In this document: positions 10,501-21,700 of the stretch, piece by piece
Layout of the letters: the number at the start of each line of letters is the position of its first letter
Position numbering within the stretch: the first letter of the stretch is position 1
Assembly: GCF_022581195.2 (NCBI RefSeq)
Contig: NC_061473.1
Location: forward strand, 10,726,001-10,790,000
Direction: 5' to 3'
From: Helicoverpa zea
Taxonomy: Eukaryota > Arthropoda > Insecta > Lepidoptera > Noctuidae
Length of the DNA: 64,000 bases
Translations under genes and position numbers: made by a program
Notes under the pieces: generated by a model
What the model saw: the letters and a program-made list of their open reading frames with translations, nothing else
Told to the model about the DNA's origin: nothing
Databases searched by the model: none

Positions 10501-12766
10501 CGACTGCAGCAGCATAGAGGAGGTGCAGCAGTTCATGGAGGAGGCGGTGCGCGGCTCGTGCGAGGGGCTCATGGTGAAGGCTCTGCGCGGCCCGCACTCG
10601 CGCTACGACATCGCGCGACGCTCGCACAACTGGCTCAAGGTCGGTCCCGCGCCGCCGCCGCCCGGGCCCGTCGGCCAGCCTCTCACCCGCGCTGTGTCCG
10701 CAGCTCAAGAAGGACTACCTGGACGGCGTGGGCGACACGGTGGACGCCGTGGTGATCGGCGCCTACCACGGCCGCGGCAAGCGAGCCGCGCACTTCGGCG
10801 GCTTCCTGCTGGCCTGCCGCGACGCCGCCGCCGACGAGTTCCAGTCGCTGTGCAAGCTCGGCACCGGCTTCAGCGACGAGCAGCTGCGCAGCCTCACCGC
10901 CCGCCTGCAGCAGCACGTCATCCCCGCGCCCAGACCCTACTACAGGTACGTGTCACGTCATCATGCAGAACTCTATTCCAACGCAATATTTGTTGCACAA
11001 TACACAGAGGCAAATCCGAGCCGAGAGGGATAGTTAGAACGGAGGCCGTTTGTCTCTTTCTAACACCTTGCCAGCATAAAAAAATGTTGTGATCAACAGT
11101 TTTGTCTTCCCAAAAAAACAATTGAATCACATATATTTTTATCTTATTTGAACAATTGTAAGTCAACAAATTAATAAAAATCGCATTAATTTATTCGTAT
11201 TTATTCTTAAAACATAAGCAACATAAATTTTTATTTTGCTTTTTTTTATTTTCTAGCGGTAACCCTGTGAACATTCTTGGCGCGTAATCAGCATTTAAAA
11301 TTTTGTTTATATTTTTTGTATTAAATCAATTTAAACTATTTAAATGGTGAAAAAGTGTTGCGTTTATACTTGTAAAAGTGAATCTCATGGTGGTTGCAAT
11401 ATATCATTTATTATATTTAATAATAACATTTTCGTAAACCAAACAACTAGGATGCCCATGAATTCTTGTAATGAGTGAAAATATGGGTGATGGATTTTAA
11501 AACTGTTGTACTATTGTTATAGCTTCCCAAAAAATGAAGAAAAGCGACATAAATGGCTCAGCAGTCTATATATGAAGTAGAAATAAAAAAAAAAACAGTC
11601 TTACTGCTAATTCCCGCTAATTATTAAAAGCCTTTATTAGTATCTTAAGGTCACAAACTGCGTAAGTTAAAACTTCAATACCAATCTGTGTTTAATAATC
11701 TTAGCAAATTCGGATTTGTCTCACATAGCTTAATCTCATAGTCACCCTATTAGAAAGGGACAGACAGCCTCCGTACTAACTGTTTCACTCGGCTCGTTTT
11801 TTGGGTTTACGTGCGCAGTCCTGTTTACTAATATTATGTCTATGCAGCCACCATACTACGTACTTCACTCGGCTCGTTATTGGCTGTTAGTTATCAGTCC
11901 TGTTTGTAGACTACGTGTATGACTGCAGCATGTCTGCGCAGGTTCGACGAGGCGCACGTGCCGGACGTGTGGGTGTCGGCGGCGCTGGTGTGGGAGCTGC
12001 GGGCGGCGGACCTGTCGCTGTCGCCCGCGCACCGCGCCGCGCGGGGGCTGGTGGCGCCCGACAAGGGCATCTCGCTGCGCTTCCCCAGGTGCAAGCCGGC
12101 TCATACCCAGCCTTCCTCATAACACTTATTCAATCATTTACTGTCTCATTAGTCTAGATGTCGCAAGCGCGGCTGCTGACCTGGTCTCGGGTTCGATTCC
12201 CGAGTCGGGCCGAAATCACTTTGTGAGTTTTAGAAGACTTTCACAAGGCAGTCCGGAGCCTGGAGGTTGGTGATTGATACACCCTTGCATCGGAAAACAC
12301 GTAAATGTCGGTCCTGCGCCTGATCTCTCTCTGGTCGTGACTGATTGCCGTCCCATCGGGCTATGATAGTGAAGGAATTGTGAGTGCACTTGTGTCTGCG
12401 CAAATGCTTCTGCACTATAATATGTCCTGCGCAGTTGGCTAATCTCCTTACATGAGACCAGCCACCGTAGCCGATAATCAGCTAGGAGAACATCATCGTC
12501 ATCATTTATTACACTTGGTCAAAGAAGTGGTCTGCCTACATTTGACTTCCCCTGACTACGCTTCGTTACAAAAATGAACCTTTCAGATATAAAATGTCGC
12601 ATGCGTGGTATAGAATGAGTATGGTGTGTGTAGGTTCGTGCGCGAGCGCGACGACAAGACGCCGGAGCAGGCGACGTCGGCGCAGCAGGTGGCGCAGATG
12701 TACCTCGCGCAGGACCAGGTGCGGAACAGCGCCGCGCCGCTACACGACTCCGACGAGTTCTACTGA
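1469..12766 (+). CDS. LIG1: DNA ligase 1 (ATP-dependent), 15 exons
   Basis: ATP-dependent ligase that seals nicks in lagging-strand synthesis and excision repair. Exons: 1469-1729, 1837-1920, 1997-2372, 2485-2739, 2809-3003, 3249-3333, 3768-3912, 4123-4313, 9786-9920, 10035-10155, 10229-10391, 10476-10639, 10704-10945, 11942-12088, 12634-12766. All are GT-AG and in phase, giving 898 residues; human LIG1 has about 919. A PCNA-interacting box (Q44, I47, F50, F51) is followed by a lysine-rich, low-complexity N-terminus with NLS-like clusters in exon 3. A DNA-binding domain follows in exons 4-8. The catalytic lysine is K542 in KYDGER (exon 9). Motif III FDLLFLNG lies near 640-647, motif IV EGLMVK at 700-705, motif V from 726. 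The OB-fold ends with exon 15. An in-frame TGA at 1463 precedes the first ATG, and residues 1-41 look like a mitochondrial leader. Intron 8 is swollen by a DIRS element. Identification is near certain; individual splice sites are inferred. Confidence 0.93.
1592..1600 (+). promoter_or_regulatory. Alternative (nuclear) start codon of LIG1
   Basis: This ATG is in frame with the upstream ATG at 1469 and sits directly before the PCNA-box peptide (M-A-Q-R-S-I). Its strong Kozak-like context suggests that it makes the nuclear form. Mammalian LIG1 starts at the equivalent place. Confidence 0.6.
4422..4583 (+). repeat. Left inverted terminal repeat of the DIRS element
   Basis: It starts ttatttgaagcttactag and matches the reverse complement of 9504-9665 over 162 bp with no net indel. 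Confidence 0.85.
4609..4720. repeat. Internal complementary region of the DIRS element
   Basis: Read in reverse, this stretch is the right terminus (…caagaatttaat) followed without a gap by the left terminus (agcagcgttttacc…). It therefore preserves the junction of the circular DNA intermediate. Confidence 0.75.
4865..4950 (+). repeat. RTE-like LINE 3'-end fragment
   Basis: The phrase gaccccaacatagttggg recurs inverted at about 62605-62645 with flanking similarity. It is a common dispersed moth repeat. Confidence 0.45.
5100..5546 (-). pseudogene. Tyrosine recombinase remnant of the DIRS element
   Basis: The 91-codon stretch to 5271 carries L-F-I-S-V-R-G-Q-P, typical of DIRS recombinases. 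Beyond a frameshift the minus strand still encodes W-I-K-T-L-L-K-E-A-G-I, then an H-S-x-x-A-S-K region. The end is D-D-I-L-A-K-G-N-W … F-A-H-F-Y-R-R, the site of the nucleophilic tyrosine. The arginine after the histidine has been lost. Confidence 0.65.
6170..6896 (-). pseudogene. RNase H fragments of the DIRS element
   Basis: Two overlapping frames (6896-6474 and 6601-6170). The first has T-T-D-A-S-D-V-G-W-G-A-Q, followed by E-x-x-A-V-L, which is the RNase H signature typical of DIRS elements. The second continues the downstream part after a frameshift. Confidence 0.68.
7479..8009 (-). pseudogene. Reverse transcriptase fragment of the DIRS element
   Basis: An open stretch of 176 codons with V-Q-V-D-L-A-Q-A-Y-F and C-L-P-F-G-L-S-T-A-P. 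These match the RT core of DIRS and related gypsy-like elements. The downstream YxDD block is not in this frame. The coding sequence continues only through frameshifts. Confidence 0.7.
8380..9030 (-). repeat. Two adjacent codon-length tandem repeats (108 bp and 99 bp)
   Basis: About 8400-8690 holds near-identical units of about 108 bp (36 codons). About 8743-9030 holds three units of 99 bp (33 codons). Both periods are multiples of three and keep frames open on each strand. They lie in the gag-like part of the DIRS element. Confidence 0.8.
9504..9665 (-). repeat. Right inverted terminal repeat of the DIRS element
   Basis: Reverse complement of 4422-4583. The element runs about 16 bp further out, to about 9681. 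Confidence 0.85.
10946..11941 (+). other. LIG1 intron 13
   Basis: An AT-rich intron of 996 bp with no coding signal. Two short similar phrases (cactcggctcgt) recur at about 11787 and 11866. Nothing else seen. Confidence 0.7.
12139..12505 (+). repeat. tRNA-derived SINE in LIG1 intron 14
   Basis: An RNA polymerase III A box (TAGTCTAGATG, 12150-12160) and B box (GGTTCGATTCC, 12190-12200) are spaced as in tRNA genes. A tRNA-unrelated body follows and ends near catcatcgtcatcat. It sits between ligase exons 14 and 15. Confidence 0.75.
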
Positions 12767-12792
12767 CCGACATAAGCATACCTAGCAAATAC

Positions 12793-12798
12793 AATAAA
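12793..12798 (+). terminator. Poly(A) signal of LIG1
   Basis: A canonical AATAAA lies 26 bases after the LIG1 stop codon, followed by AT-rich sequence. This would give a very short 3' UTR. Confidence 0.7.
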
Positions 12799-15159
12799 CT
12801 ATTATATTATCATTTATTTACAATGTACTCATTTCATTATACTGCTCATTTCATTATAATACTCATTTTCTATTATTATCCCTTTCCCTTCCGTCACCGT
12901 AATGTCACAGATTATATAATAGTTACTACGTAACAGATAAATCACTCCATACAAAAAAGTCCATACCTACTGTTATAAGCACCTACAAGTTCCCCAACTA
13001 CCTACAAATTCCTAGCTGCGTTATAAAATGAACCTTAAAAGCTCGAGCGCTTGATTGTTATTCCAATGCGATAGCGCACAGTTCAGTGACCGCAACCGTG
13101 CCGTGGCCGTGCTTAGGGTTGCTTCTTACAATTTATTAATATTTAAATAGGAAAACAAAGTTACGCTTATTTTAAGATAGCCTTTTTTAAACTGAGTTTT
13201 TAAATAAAAAGTAATATCAAGAATATTTTTCTTTAGTTAACTATTGTATTGCCTACTAAAATGGAGTATGGGTACATGTTACTAAATATTACCTAATACG
13301 TAAGAATAGGTAGTACTTAAGTAAAGCTTTCGTCAAAATCAAAGGCGGTTTCCAACTATTTTTCGAGAACAAGTGCCATACCCCATATGGTACAACTCCG
13401 TCGAGTGTTGATACATACCTAAAATTGGAACCGTCATTAAGTTGGACCAGAACTATACCTACTTACACTCGAGATGTGTTTTGAACTACAAAACTCACAA
13501 TACAGTTCATATAACTAAGTAGGTATCTAAATAAGTACCTAATGATTTAATGATCTCTGTTGTTTAAATCATAAAGTAGATAAGTACTAAAAAAAAAAAG
13601 AATTACTAGATAATATAAAACGTTTCTAAATCTTACAATAGTCGCATATAAACCAACACAACTCAAAATAATCCATCAGTTTGTTAGGTAGCTTAAAAAA
13701 CCTAATAAAAACCAACAGCATAACATGCCACTGACATGTGACTGTTGAAAGCCCTGAGCCGCGTGGGGCTACCGGTAACCCAGCGAGCGGTAGGCATTTA
13801 TCGCGCGCAAGTACGTCGAGTGACAGAGGCCTGGTAATGTTCCGTGTTTTGATGCTGATGCCCATGCCATGGCGGACACAATAAATTATGTTCCCATATT
13901 TATTTACATAATTAGAAATCCGACCATGTTCATCAGCGAATATTGAATTAATAAATTATGGCTGATTAGAGTATGAGCAAGAAATTGCTCAAATAGATGT
14001 CTGTTGATATCTACTCTACGTATAACTATGTACTCCCCGTATTTCCACTTGCGGTCCGACGAGTGTTTCGGCGCCTTCGTTCACGGCGCTAGTGCTACTG
14101 CCCAGCTGTTGTGCTTCGAGCGACGTATAGTGCTCGTCATTGCGGGACCGTATACTGATGAGGGTTGGCACCTACTTTACAATTTATGTAGGTAGAGGAA
14201 TAAAAAACAAGATTGAGTCACATTATTATTTATTTTCACGTTATTTACTTAAAACTAATAAAATTACAACTATTAGCTACTTCTACAAAACAGATAGCAG
14301 ACATCGTAGTATTGTGATGAACAATAACAAATACATTGTTGATATTAAAACTAAACATTATAATTGTACTTGATAGATAATCTCTTTTGATATGTTTTCC
14401 GTTTGTTTGAATAATATCGCGCAACCAACACAAAAATGCGCATTTAATTTGAGCAAATCAATATAAAGCAGTAATCGCACACTGCGGTGTACACATAATT
14501 TGGCACAAGGTCCCTAAGTTTATGTCAAACTGAACTTACACTTAGCAAACGTTATTGTTTTTGAATGTATATTCAAACCGCTTATTACCTACATTTAGCT
14601 GCCTGATGGCTGACCGTCATTTGTATCTTAAAAATAATCATAAAAGTAAAAAAATACAGAAACATCACATTAGTTGCACAAGGCAAGGTCAAGAAGCTGC
14701 CGATGATATAATAGTTGGTCAAGTTCAACGCCAAACTGCTGCTCATTCACTTACAAACTAAACTGGCCATGTTACTTGTACTCTTAACTATAAGTAAATA
14801 TGTATATTCGCAGTAAATAAATAAAATATGATGCACTTCAAAATGCCGAGTAGGTACATTGTTCGTTAGACAATTAATTTGATCGTGTACAGCCGAATGA
14901 CCCCGCTGCGTCACACTTGATGATTATATTCAAGCAAATAGTTGAAACATAATACACATTTGGGCTTTAGAGCTTTAACACTTGAGGAGCAAACAACTCA
15001 AATGAATAATCTTCTAAACATGATAATGCTAAAACATGTAGCAACAATGTTTCAACACTGCACAGTAGGCTTGTAAGATGAACCTTTATGTTGGGGTATA
15101 ATATTATGATCTGTGCTGCTGTTTGTCTCGTAGATACAACATCAATATGGCACAAGTTA

Positions 15160-15165
15160 TTTATT
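15160..15165 (-). terminator. Candidate poly(A) signal for the long LRP1 form
   Basis: AATAAA on the minus strand lies about 575 bases past the TGA at 15740. A weaker ATTAAA at 15403-15408 is nearer. Confidence 0.35.
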
Positions 15166-15654
15166 TTTGTAGCAAGTTACTAACTTATTAACACGTAGGT
15201 ACATATTATAATGAATTGTTCAGCAAAAGTTTATCAGTAGAAAGTTTGACATAAATGTATTTGTCAAGAGGCAAGAGTAGGTACAGCATATCAGCAATTT
15301 ACAACGTAACTGATCCTCATAGTATGCGACGTGACGTCGTGCAAGGGCAGCACACGGCGCCACTCACGACTCACGTTATCAAAAACTTACAAACTATAAT
15401 TATTTAATGAGATTCTAACTAGTTTCATTGTACACATGGCGAGTCACCAATTCCTACGACAGCAAAAAAGGCGTGGTCCGTCTAGCGGACACCGGTCACT
15501 TAATTAGTTTTTTTTTCTTTTTGTCAAAACCAGAATTGAATGCGAGGTTTTCGCGCTGCTCGCTACTTGATGGAGAGTCTTGTTCAAACGCCAGGTTCGC
15601 TCGCACTGCTCAATGTCATTTAGTATGTGAGTGTAGCGTCGTCAGCGCGTGCAG

Positions 15655-15725
15655 TCCCCGGCGCGGCGGCGCGGCGGCGCGGAGGCGCGGAGGCGCGGAG
15701 GCGCGGCGGCGCGGCGGCGCGGGCT
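15655..15725. repeat. GC-rich microsatellite (gcggcgcgg-type units)
   Basis: Repeated 8-9 base GC units just downstream of the last LRP1 exon. They create long spurious frames on both strands. Confidence 0.8.
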
Positions 15726-15739
15726 GCGCTCGGCAGCGC

Positions 15740-15790
15740 TCACAGCAGCGCGGCGTCGGCGGCGCGCGCGCCCAGCAGGTTGGCGTGCTC
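15740..15790 (-). CDS. LRP1: Probable last coding exon of LRP1 (dileucine tail)
   Basis: After a good acceptor (pyrimidine-rich stretch ending gtgcag), 16 codons run to TGA at 15740. They begin E-H-A-N-L-L-G and carry an ExxxLL dileucine signal. They are in phase 0, matching the internal donor at 16758 in exon 28. Vertebrate LRP1 also ends with a dileucine (E-K-R-E-L-L-G-R-G) a short way after NPVY. The exon shares the high GC content of other LRP1 exons. Not proven without transcript data. Confidence 0.6.
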   Translation of the reverse strand, partial: EHANLLGARAADAALL

Positions 15791-18700
15791 CTGCACAGAG
15801 GCCGCACTCACTGACGCCCGCACCACACACACACACACACGCCACTCGCGGCAGAGTGGATAACTTCCCTCTGCATGAGTCAGCGCCGGTGGGCTGCGCT
15901 CGGCGACGCTCCGTTTCCGGGAAAATACATGTTTTTCATCTCTGTGATTACAAAACAATGTACTTTCCGTACTTCGTATTCAAGATGACATTTGGTTTTT
16001 TTGATAAATGATACCGACGCGGACGTACAAACCGCAGCGGTGACCTTCCTCTTATACCTGTATTATACTGACGACCTAGACACACAGACATGCCAGTGCG
16101 TCTCGAAAGGTTGCCAATTACATATGAAATCACTTTTGATATTTTTATATGTTTTAGATCAATTATAATTTCAATCAAACAGCACTCAGTATCATTTATA
16201 GTAACAGTCTCTTGAGTACATTTTGTGTGCAATAAGTTATGATAATTTAGTGAATTTCGATATTGTAAATTATAAGTGAGGAATCGTATCAGTCATTCCC
16301 ACTATGCGGTTTGTATGTACAATATGTATTAAATTTACCGTCCGCCCCATGAAGGTACTGTTATGTATCGATACCTAATTACATTGGTGTCAACAAATCC
16401 AGGCTAGACTTAAAAAAAAAGGAGGTTAACTTACATGGCAAAAACAGGGGAGCGCGGGCGACGGTTGAAAACGGAGCATATCGGTCGAACAAAATCCGCC
16501 GTCCGTCATACCGTCAAAAATATTGTTGTTATAATATAATATAATAAATATAACAATTTAAGGTTATAATAGATAAAGTTTGACATTTTATTGAGTCATG
16601 TGAATAGCTAGCCTGTGTTATCCTTTCGGGAAGGACGCTAATTAGAATACATATTGTATAACGCTAGAGTAGAGCTGCTGCTCGCGCTCGTGGCAGGCCG
16701 CGCCGCGCTAGGCGTGCAGCGGGCGGTACTGCGCATGCGCTCGCGCTCGCGGCTGTACCTCGGCGTGCTGCGGCGCCGCGTACATGCTGTCGTACACCGG
16801 GTTCGCGAAGTGGCTGCCGCCGTTCTGCTGCAACACACCGCTCGTTAGTGCCGCGCTCACTCCCCCAGTGCCCCTCACCCCGCCCCGCCCCGCCCCGCCC
16901 CGCCCCGCCACTCACCGCGTGCGCGTGCGCCGGCTCCAGCTCGTCCTCGCCCGCCAGGTACATGGGGTTGTTGATCTCCACGTTGTCCGACAGCCGCGCG
17001 TGCACGAAAGCGCCGCTGCACACACAATACATATGTTTCATTCAGCTCATCAGTTACACTACATTTCACATAGAAAGCTTCAGCTGCTTAGAGCGCGAGA
17101 GTTCAAGTTACTTAAATAATGGCACTAACCGTCTCCTCCTGTGTAATAAGTAGAGCGCCGTGAGCACGGCAGCCAGCAGCGACAGCATGGCCAGCGCGGC
17201 GCCGGCCCACGCGCCGCCCGCGCTGCTGTCCGCGGCGGCGGGCCCCGCCAGCGCGGGCGGCGCCGGCGTGTGCGGCGTGCTGCAGCTGGCGCCCTCCAGG
17301 CACGCGCAGTACACGGCGCCGGGCTCGGTGGGACTCACTGCGCAACACAGAGCAATGAGCGGGGTGCGGGGCGGTGCTACGAGCACTCACAGGGCGCTAC
17401 GTACGGTCGGGCCCCCACACGCAGAGCGCGGGCGGGGCGCAGGCGCGCGCGGCGCAGGCGTGGTCGTGCCCCACGTACAGCCCGCAGCGCGCGCCGCCCC
17501 ACGCGCCCGCGCACGCGCACGCCGCGCCGCCCCACGCGCCCGCACTGCGCACGCAGCGCCCGCCGTTAGCGCAGGCGCCCGCACCGCATGCTGCAACGAC
17601 ACACGCTTCATTATTACGACGTACACGATATTCACAAATCTATAATTGTTCATATATTTTGTTTAAACCTTAATAAAAACAAAAAAAGAACTCAAAAGCT
17701 ATATTGCATTATTTTTTCTTGATTATCTTTCGTATCTATTGCTGCGTTTCATTGTGTGAGCTCGAGTACGAGGCACCCTGTCCCCCTCCCTCACTAACAG
17801 CAATTCCAATGCTGCTGCTGGAAAAATCTCATTGACGAGGGTACCACTCTATGCCAACACCAACCGCTCATGTGTCTTTTGAAACTTGACGATATCTTTT
17901 AACACAGTGCACAGTGCGCGCCTCGTGCGCCCCGCTGCCCCGCTCCCGTTCCTGCGGCTCCTCCGCGAGCCGCCGCGACACCGCTCGATCAGCTGCTCGT
18001 TTCTGCAGCCTCGGCGAAACCTAACGGTGTTCGTCGAGAATATGCCAGCGTCGCCAGAAGCACAATTGGTGCAAAAATGAAGCCCGTGCCCGTAAAGGGA
18101 CCGGATCGGGCTGATGATGGGTTCGTGATGGTGCAAAGGAGGAAGCGCCGTCAGCGAACCAACAAGAATCGCTGCGGCACGGCCCCTATTGAGCCTAACA
18201 TCAAAATCCATCTCCCGCCCATGTACATCTCCCGCCTACACTACACCACTAAGGCGGAAGACATCGTGGAGTACGTGCGCCAGAAGCTGAAGTACGCCCC
18301 GAGAGTGCAGCTGCTGGAGTCGCGCCATAACGCCAACTTCAAGGCGTTTGTGGTGCGAGTGCCGACGTGTTTCCTGCACCTCGTGTTGGACGAGAACTTC
18401 TGGCCACAGGGCGTGGTATTCCGTCGCTTCCGCGGACAAGTGCCACAGAACCGCACGGAGTGACACAGTGCGTAGTGAAGTGTTACTAACATAGATTTCA
18501 GTTTTTTTATGTACTAACAATGTGTGTATAATATATTATGTATGTTAGTCTTTAAGGTATATATTTATGGGCCTATGCAGCCTGAAAATAAAGAGATTTG
18601 ATTTGATTTAAAGTTTACCTTCCTCAAGTATAAGATATTTGCGGCCGGTGTTCTCAGAATGTTCGATTTCTCCATTAATGTTTTCCTCAATATTTTCCTT

Positions 18701-21700
18701 ACTTTGGGTTAAGCCTAAAATCTGCTTTTACTTGTTGGTACAACATCCGCGTTAATGAGATCCTAGGCCGGTGAGTCGTGTGCCGCGTAGTGTTGCGCGG
18801 GGCACTGGGCACTGGGTACCGACAAAGAACGCTTGTGGATTACTATTCAGCACAGGCGAATAAGCCTTTCCGGAAACATTTCATTTAAGAGGCCAAGTTT
18901 CTTCACTACGGTTTCTTCCACTTTTCATAACCTAATCAAGGGCATTCTTGATAAAGTCAATATTATAAAGTGGGCACGATACGGTAGTTCATTACTAGTA
19001 AGTTTGCTAACCCCTCCGCTTACTCGCTGAATATGCAATGCAAGGCAATGGCCCATCCATGGCTGAACCCACCACTGCTCGACCGTGAGGCCAATGCCTT
19101 CACCCTTGCCCTGCCCGGGGCGGATCCAGCCCTTCACAAGATTGTAGGCACATCCATTCGACGTGCCGGAAAATTCACATTAATTATTAAATTCGTTATT
19201 ATATAAAGGGAGGGTACATACGGTGATTTTATACACGGTGATAACACCGTAAACAACAAAATTTGTTGTTCTTCAAAATTTTTTAAACTTGTATGTATTT
19301 AATACACACAAAAATATTATTAGTTATGTACCTAAATTGTACAATTTGCATTTTACCTAATTCTGATAATATAGAACCAGTTAAACGGTTTCTGTTGTTA
19401 AGTTGATATATTTTTTTAAAATAAGTTATATGGCATTTTTCGTTTATGTGCAAGCCTTCGCTCAGTCATGTCATAGAGTAGACTAACTACGCAAACGCCA
19501 CATTTCTTTTACATAATATGAAGTGAAGGCGGCAAGGTAAACTGATAATAAACAAATGTTCAGAATTCGCTTACACGTTACAGATTAAGACATGAAGAAG
19601 AGGTGTAATAAACCTAACTTTGTACAAACTGACTTTTAAAATAATTGTTGTTTCTTGCGTAGATAAGGAAGTAAATAGGGGTAGTAGTATCAATCAATGA
19701 CATGTATGTACCCCTCCGTAGACAAGTTTCCGGAGAGACAATCAAATACAATATAGTCGAAATTCGGCATTCACCGTACAGGAAGAATTTGTTTTGGGCA
19801 AATACAGCTACAGCCGCTTATCTTATTGAATAATGAATGACTAGATTTTGTCCCATCTTCATTCGCAGCGGATTTCACTATAAACAATCACTCAAACGAA
19901 TACAATCATAAGCAAAAGCGGCCTGCGTCGCCCGGCCGCACAGTAGATCGACGCCATACAAGCGTTGGGACATAGGATATTTAAATATCCAAATGTCAAT
20001 TTTTGAAAAACGAGTTATGCCATCGTATTTGTCTTCTTATTAGCTGTTAAAAATGTTACTAGCATTTTCTGATTGGACTCTTACATCGAGAGCTATAGCG
20101 CAAAATGTGATTTAAATGTATGGGAAGTGACTTAAAAACTGATGTATCTCGAGATTCCCTTCGCCTTTCGACTTGATTTTTTTATATGGTAATAAGACAT
20201 ATATTTGGCACATTTTCTTCAAACAAACATGGTGCGATAAATGTGCCCGTTTTAAGATACAAGTATAGACCGATTTTTGCAATATCATCTACATATTTAT
20301 TTATAAGTTTCACATATTTTATCTCTGAATCTCACTTCAGTGGTGACTCACTGATATGGTCAGGCCATAACTCATTGGTGCACCGATAATATAATCTCTG
20401 GAAATAATTATATACTACTAATGAGGTAATTTGTTAATTTTTGGTAATTTGTTATTACCTAAATTTTAATGAGGTGATTAGCTATTTTTTTGGAAAATTA
20501 GCTAATTACTTATAAAAGACCTTTTTATTGTTTACAATAAGAACTCGAATCGATTTTTAACATACCTACCCTCATAAGTGCCAATTTTGGAAACCATATA
20601 AATAGGCGCATGGTTGACTGAAATTAAATTAAATAAAAGCAGTCGTTTTTTATGAAAAACAAAAAAATATTTTATTGTCACGCTTAGTTACTAAAAAAAT
20701 AATAAATTACAAATAATAAAATATGTAAAAACATCAAAATATACCTACAATTCTATTACTAAGATATTTATTGAAGTACTTAACTACAATTTACTAATAA
20801 CTAATTTCATAATGATAAAGTAAGGACAAAATTTTAAATTGGTTGACACTAATATTTAGACATGATAAAAACAGTAAAAACAAATATTCAATATAACAAA
20901 CAAAACGAAGAACAGCATCATAAAGCATCATAAAAATCAATAGTCTAAAAGAAAGTGTTAGTCACAGAAAATATCATCATCAGATTCTATTTCAGATTCT
21001 TCAGAATCGCTATCAGATATTAAATTCATAACGTCACAAAATTCTACTTGATTTTCTTCTGTGACTATCATTTCATAAACTTCTTTAAACATATTTCTCT
21101 TTACGTTACGATCCAATTTTGGTCGTATGGTTGTCAAAAAAGGATCTGAAGTGAGAAGCAGGTTATGAAGTACATCTTCATTACAATTAATACTACTACT
21201 TTTTCTCGAGTGAGACTCTCTAAATTTACGAAAATCTTTGTTTCTCGCTTCAGATGCTTCTTCTGACAAAAAACCGATTGGCACTATAGACAAATGCTCA
21301 ATTATATGAGCTCCATGAATAAGCAACTTATGAATACTCACAGGCATATAATACCATGGATAAAGATTGGTAAACATTTTTGCAGTATCTATACAGAATT
21401 CATTAAATTTGTTTACAATAATTTTTTCACCAGAAGAAATACATTGTAGGATCACACCAAGTCTTTGCACTAAAGCAACGTCTAGTCCAGTTATATCAGC
21501 AGTTTTGGCTGGATCTTGAAAGAACCTTCTAGCTGAGTTTCCGTTGTTTGTCGTACCACTGCCTTGTTTTACAACGTCTAATAATAAACCAGTTTCTTTT
21601 CTGAATCTGTCTTGAATGTTCTTTTTTCTTTCATCTACAGATTTTTTGGCATCGTCTCCTCTTGATTGCCAAGATTTAATGTCTAATCTATATGCTATAT

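Larger units (their letters stand above)
12799..15739. other. Intergenic region between the 3' ends of LIG1 and LRP1
   Basis: AT-rich, with no convincing gene. 13440-13600 is a dispersed repeat also found at about 44165-44340. 15655-15720 is a GC-rich tandem of gcggcgcgg-type units. The lower end probably holds the LRP1 3' UTR. Confidence 0.6.

Noticed and set aside
12150..12230. Possible functional tRNA gene
   Set aside because: A and B boxes are present, but no cloverleaf with paired acceptor ends could be drawn; the longer conserved body marks a SINE.
14004..14195. 63-codon frame in a somewhat GC-richer patch
   Set aside because: No family resemblance and no splice or promoter support.
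15428..16011. Several frames through the GC microsatellite
   Set aside because: They owe their length to the gcggcgcgg repeat. Only the 51-base LRP1 exon within is supported.
17387..17653. 88-codon minus-strand frame
   Set aside because: It is the wrong frame of LRP1 exon 25; the correct frame has EGF cysteines.
20186..20389. 67-codon frame, identical at 23384-23587
   Set aside because: It is inside both arms of the Transib inverted repeat, short and without known motifs.
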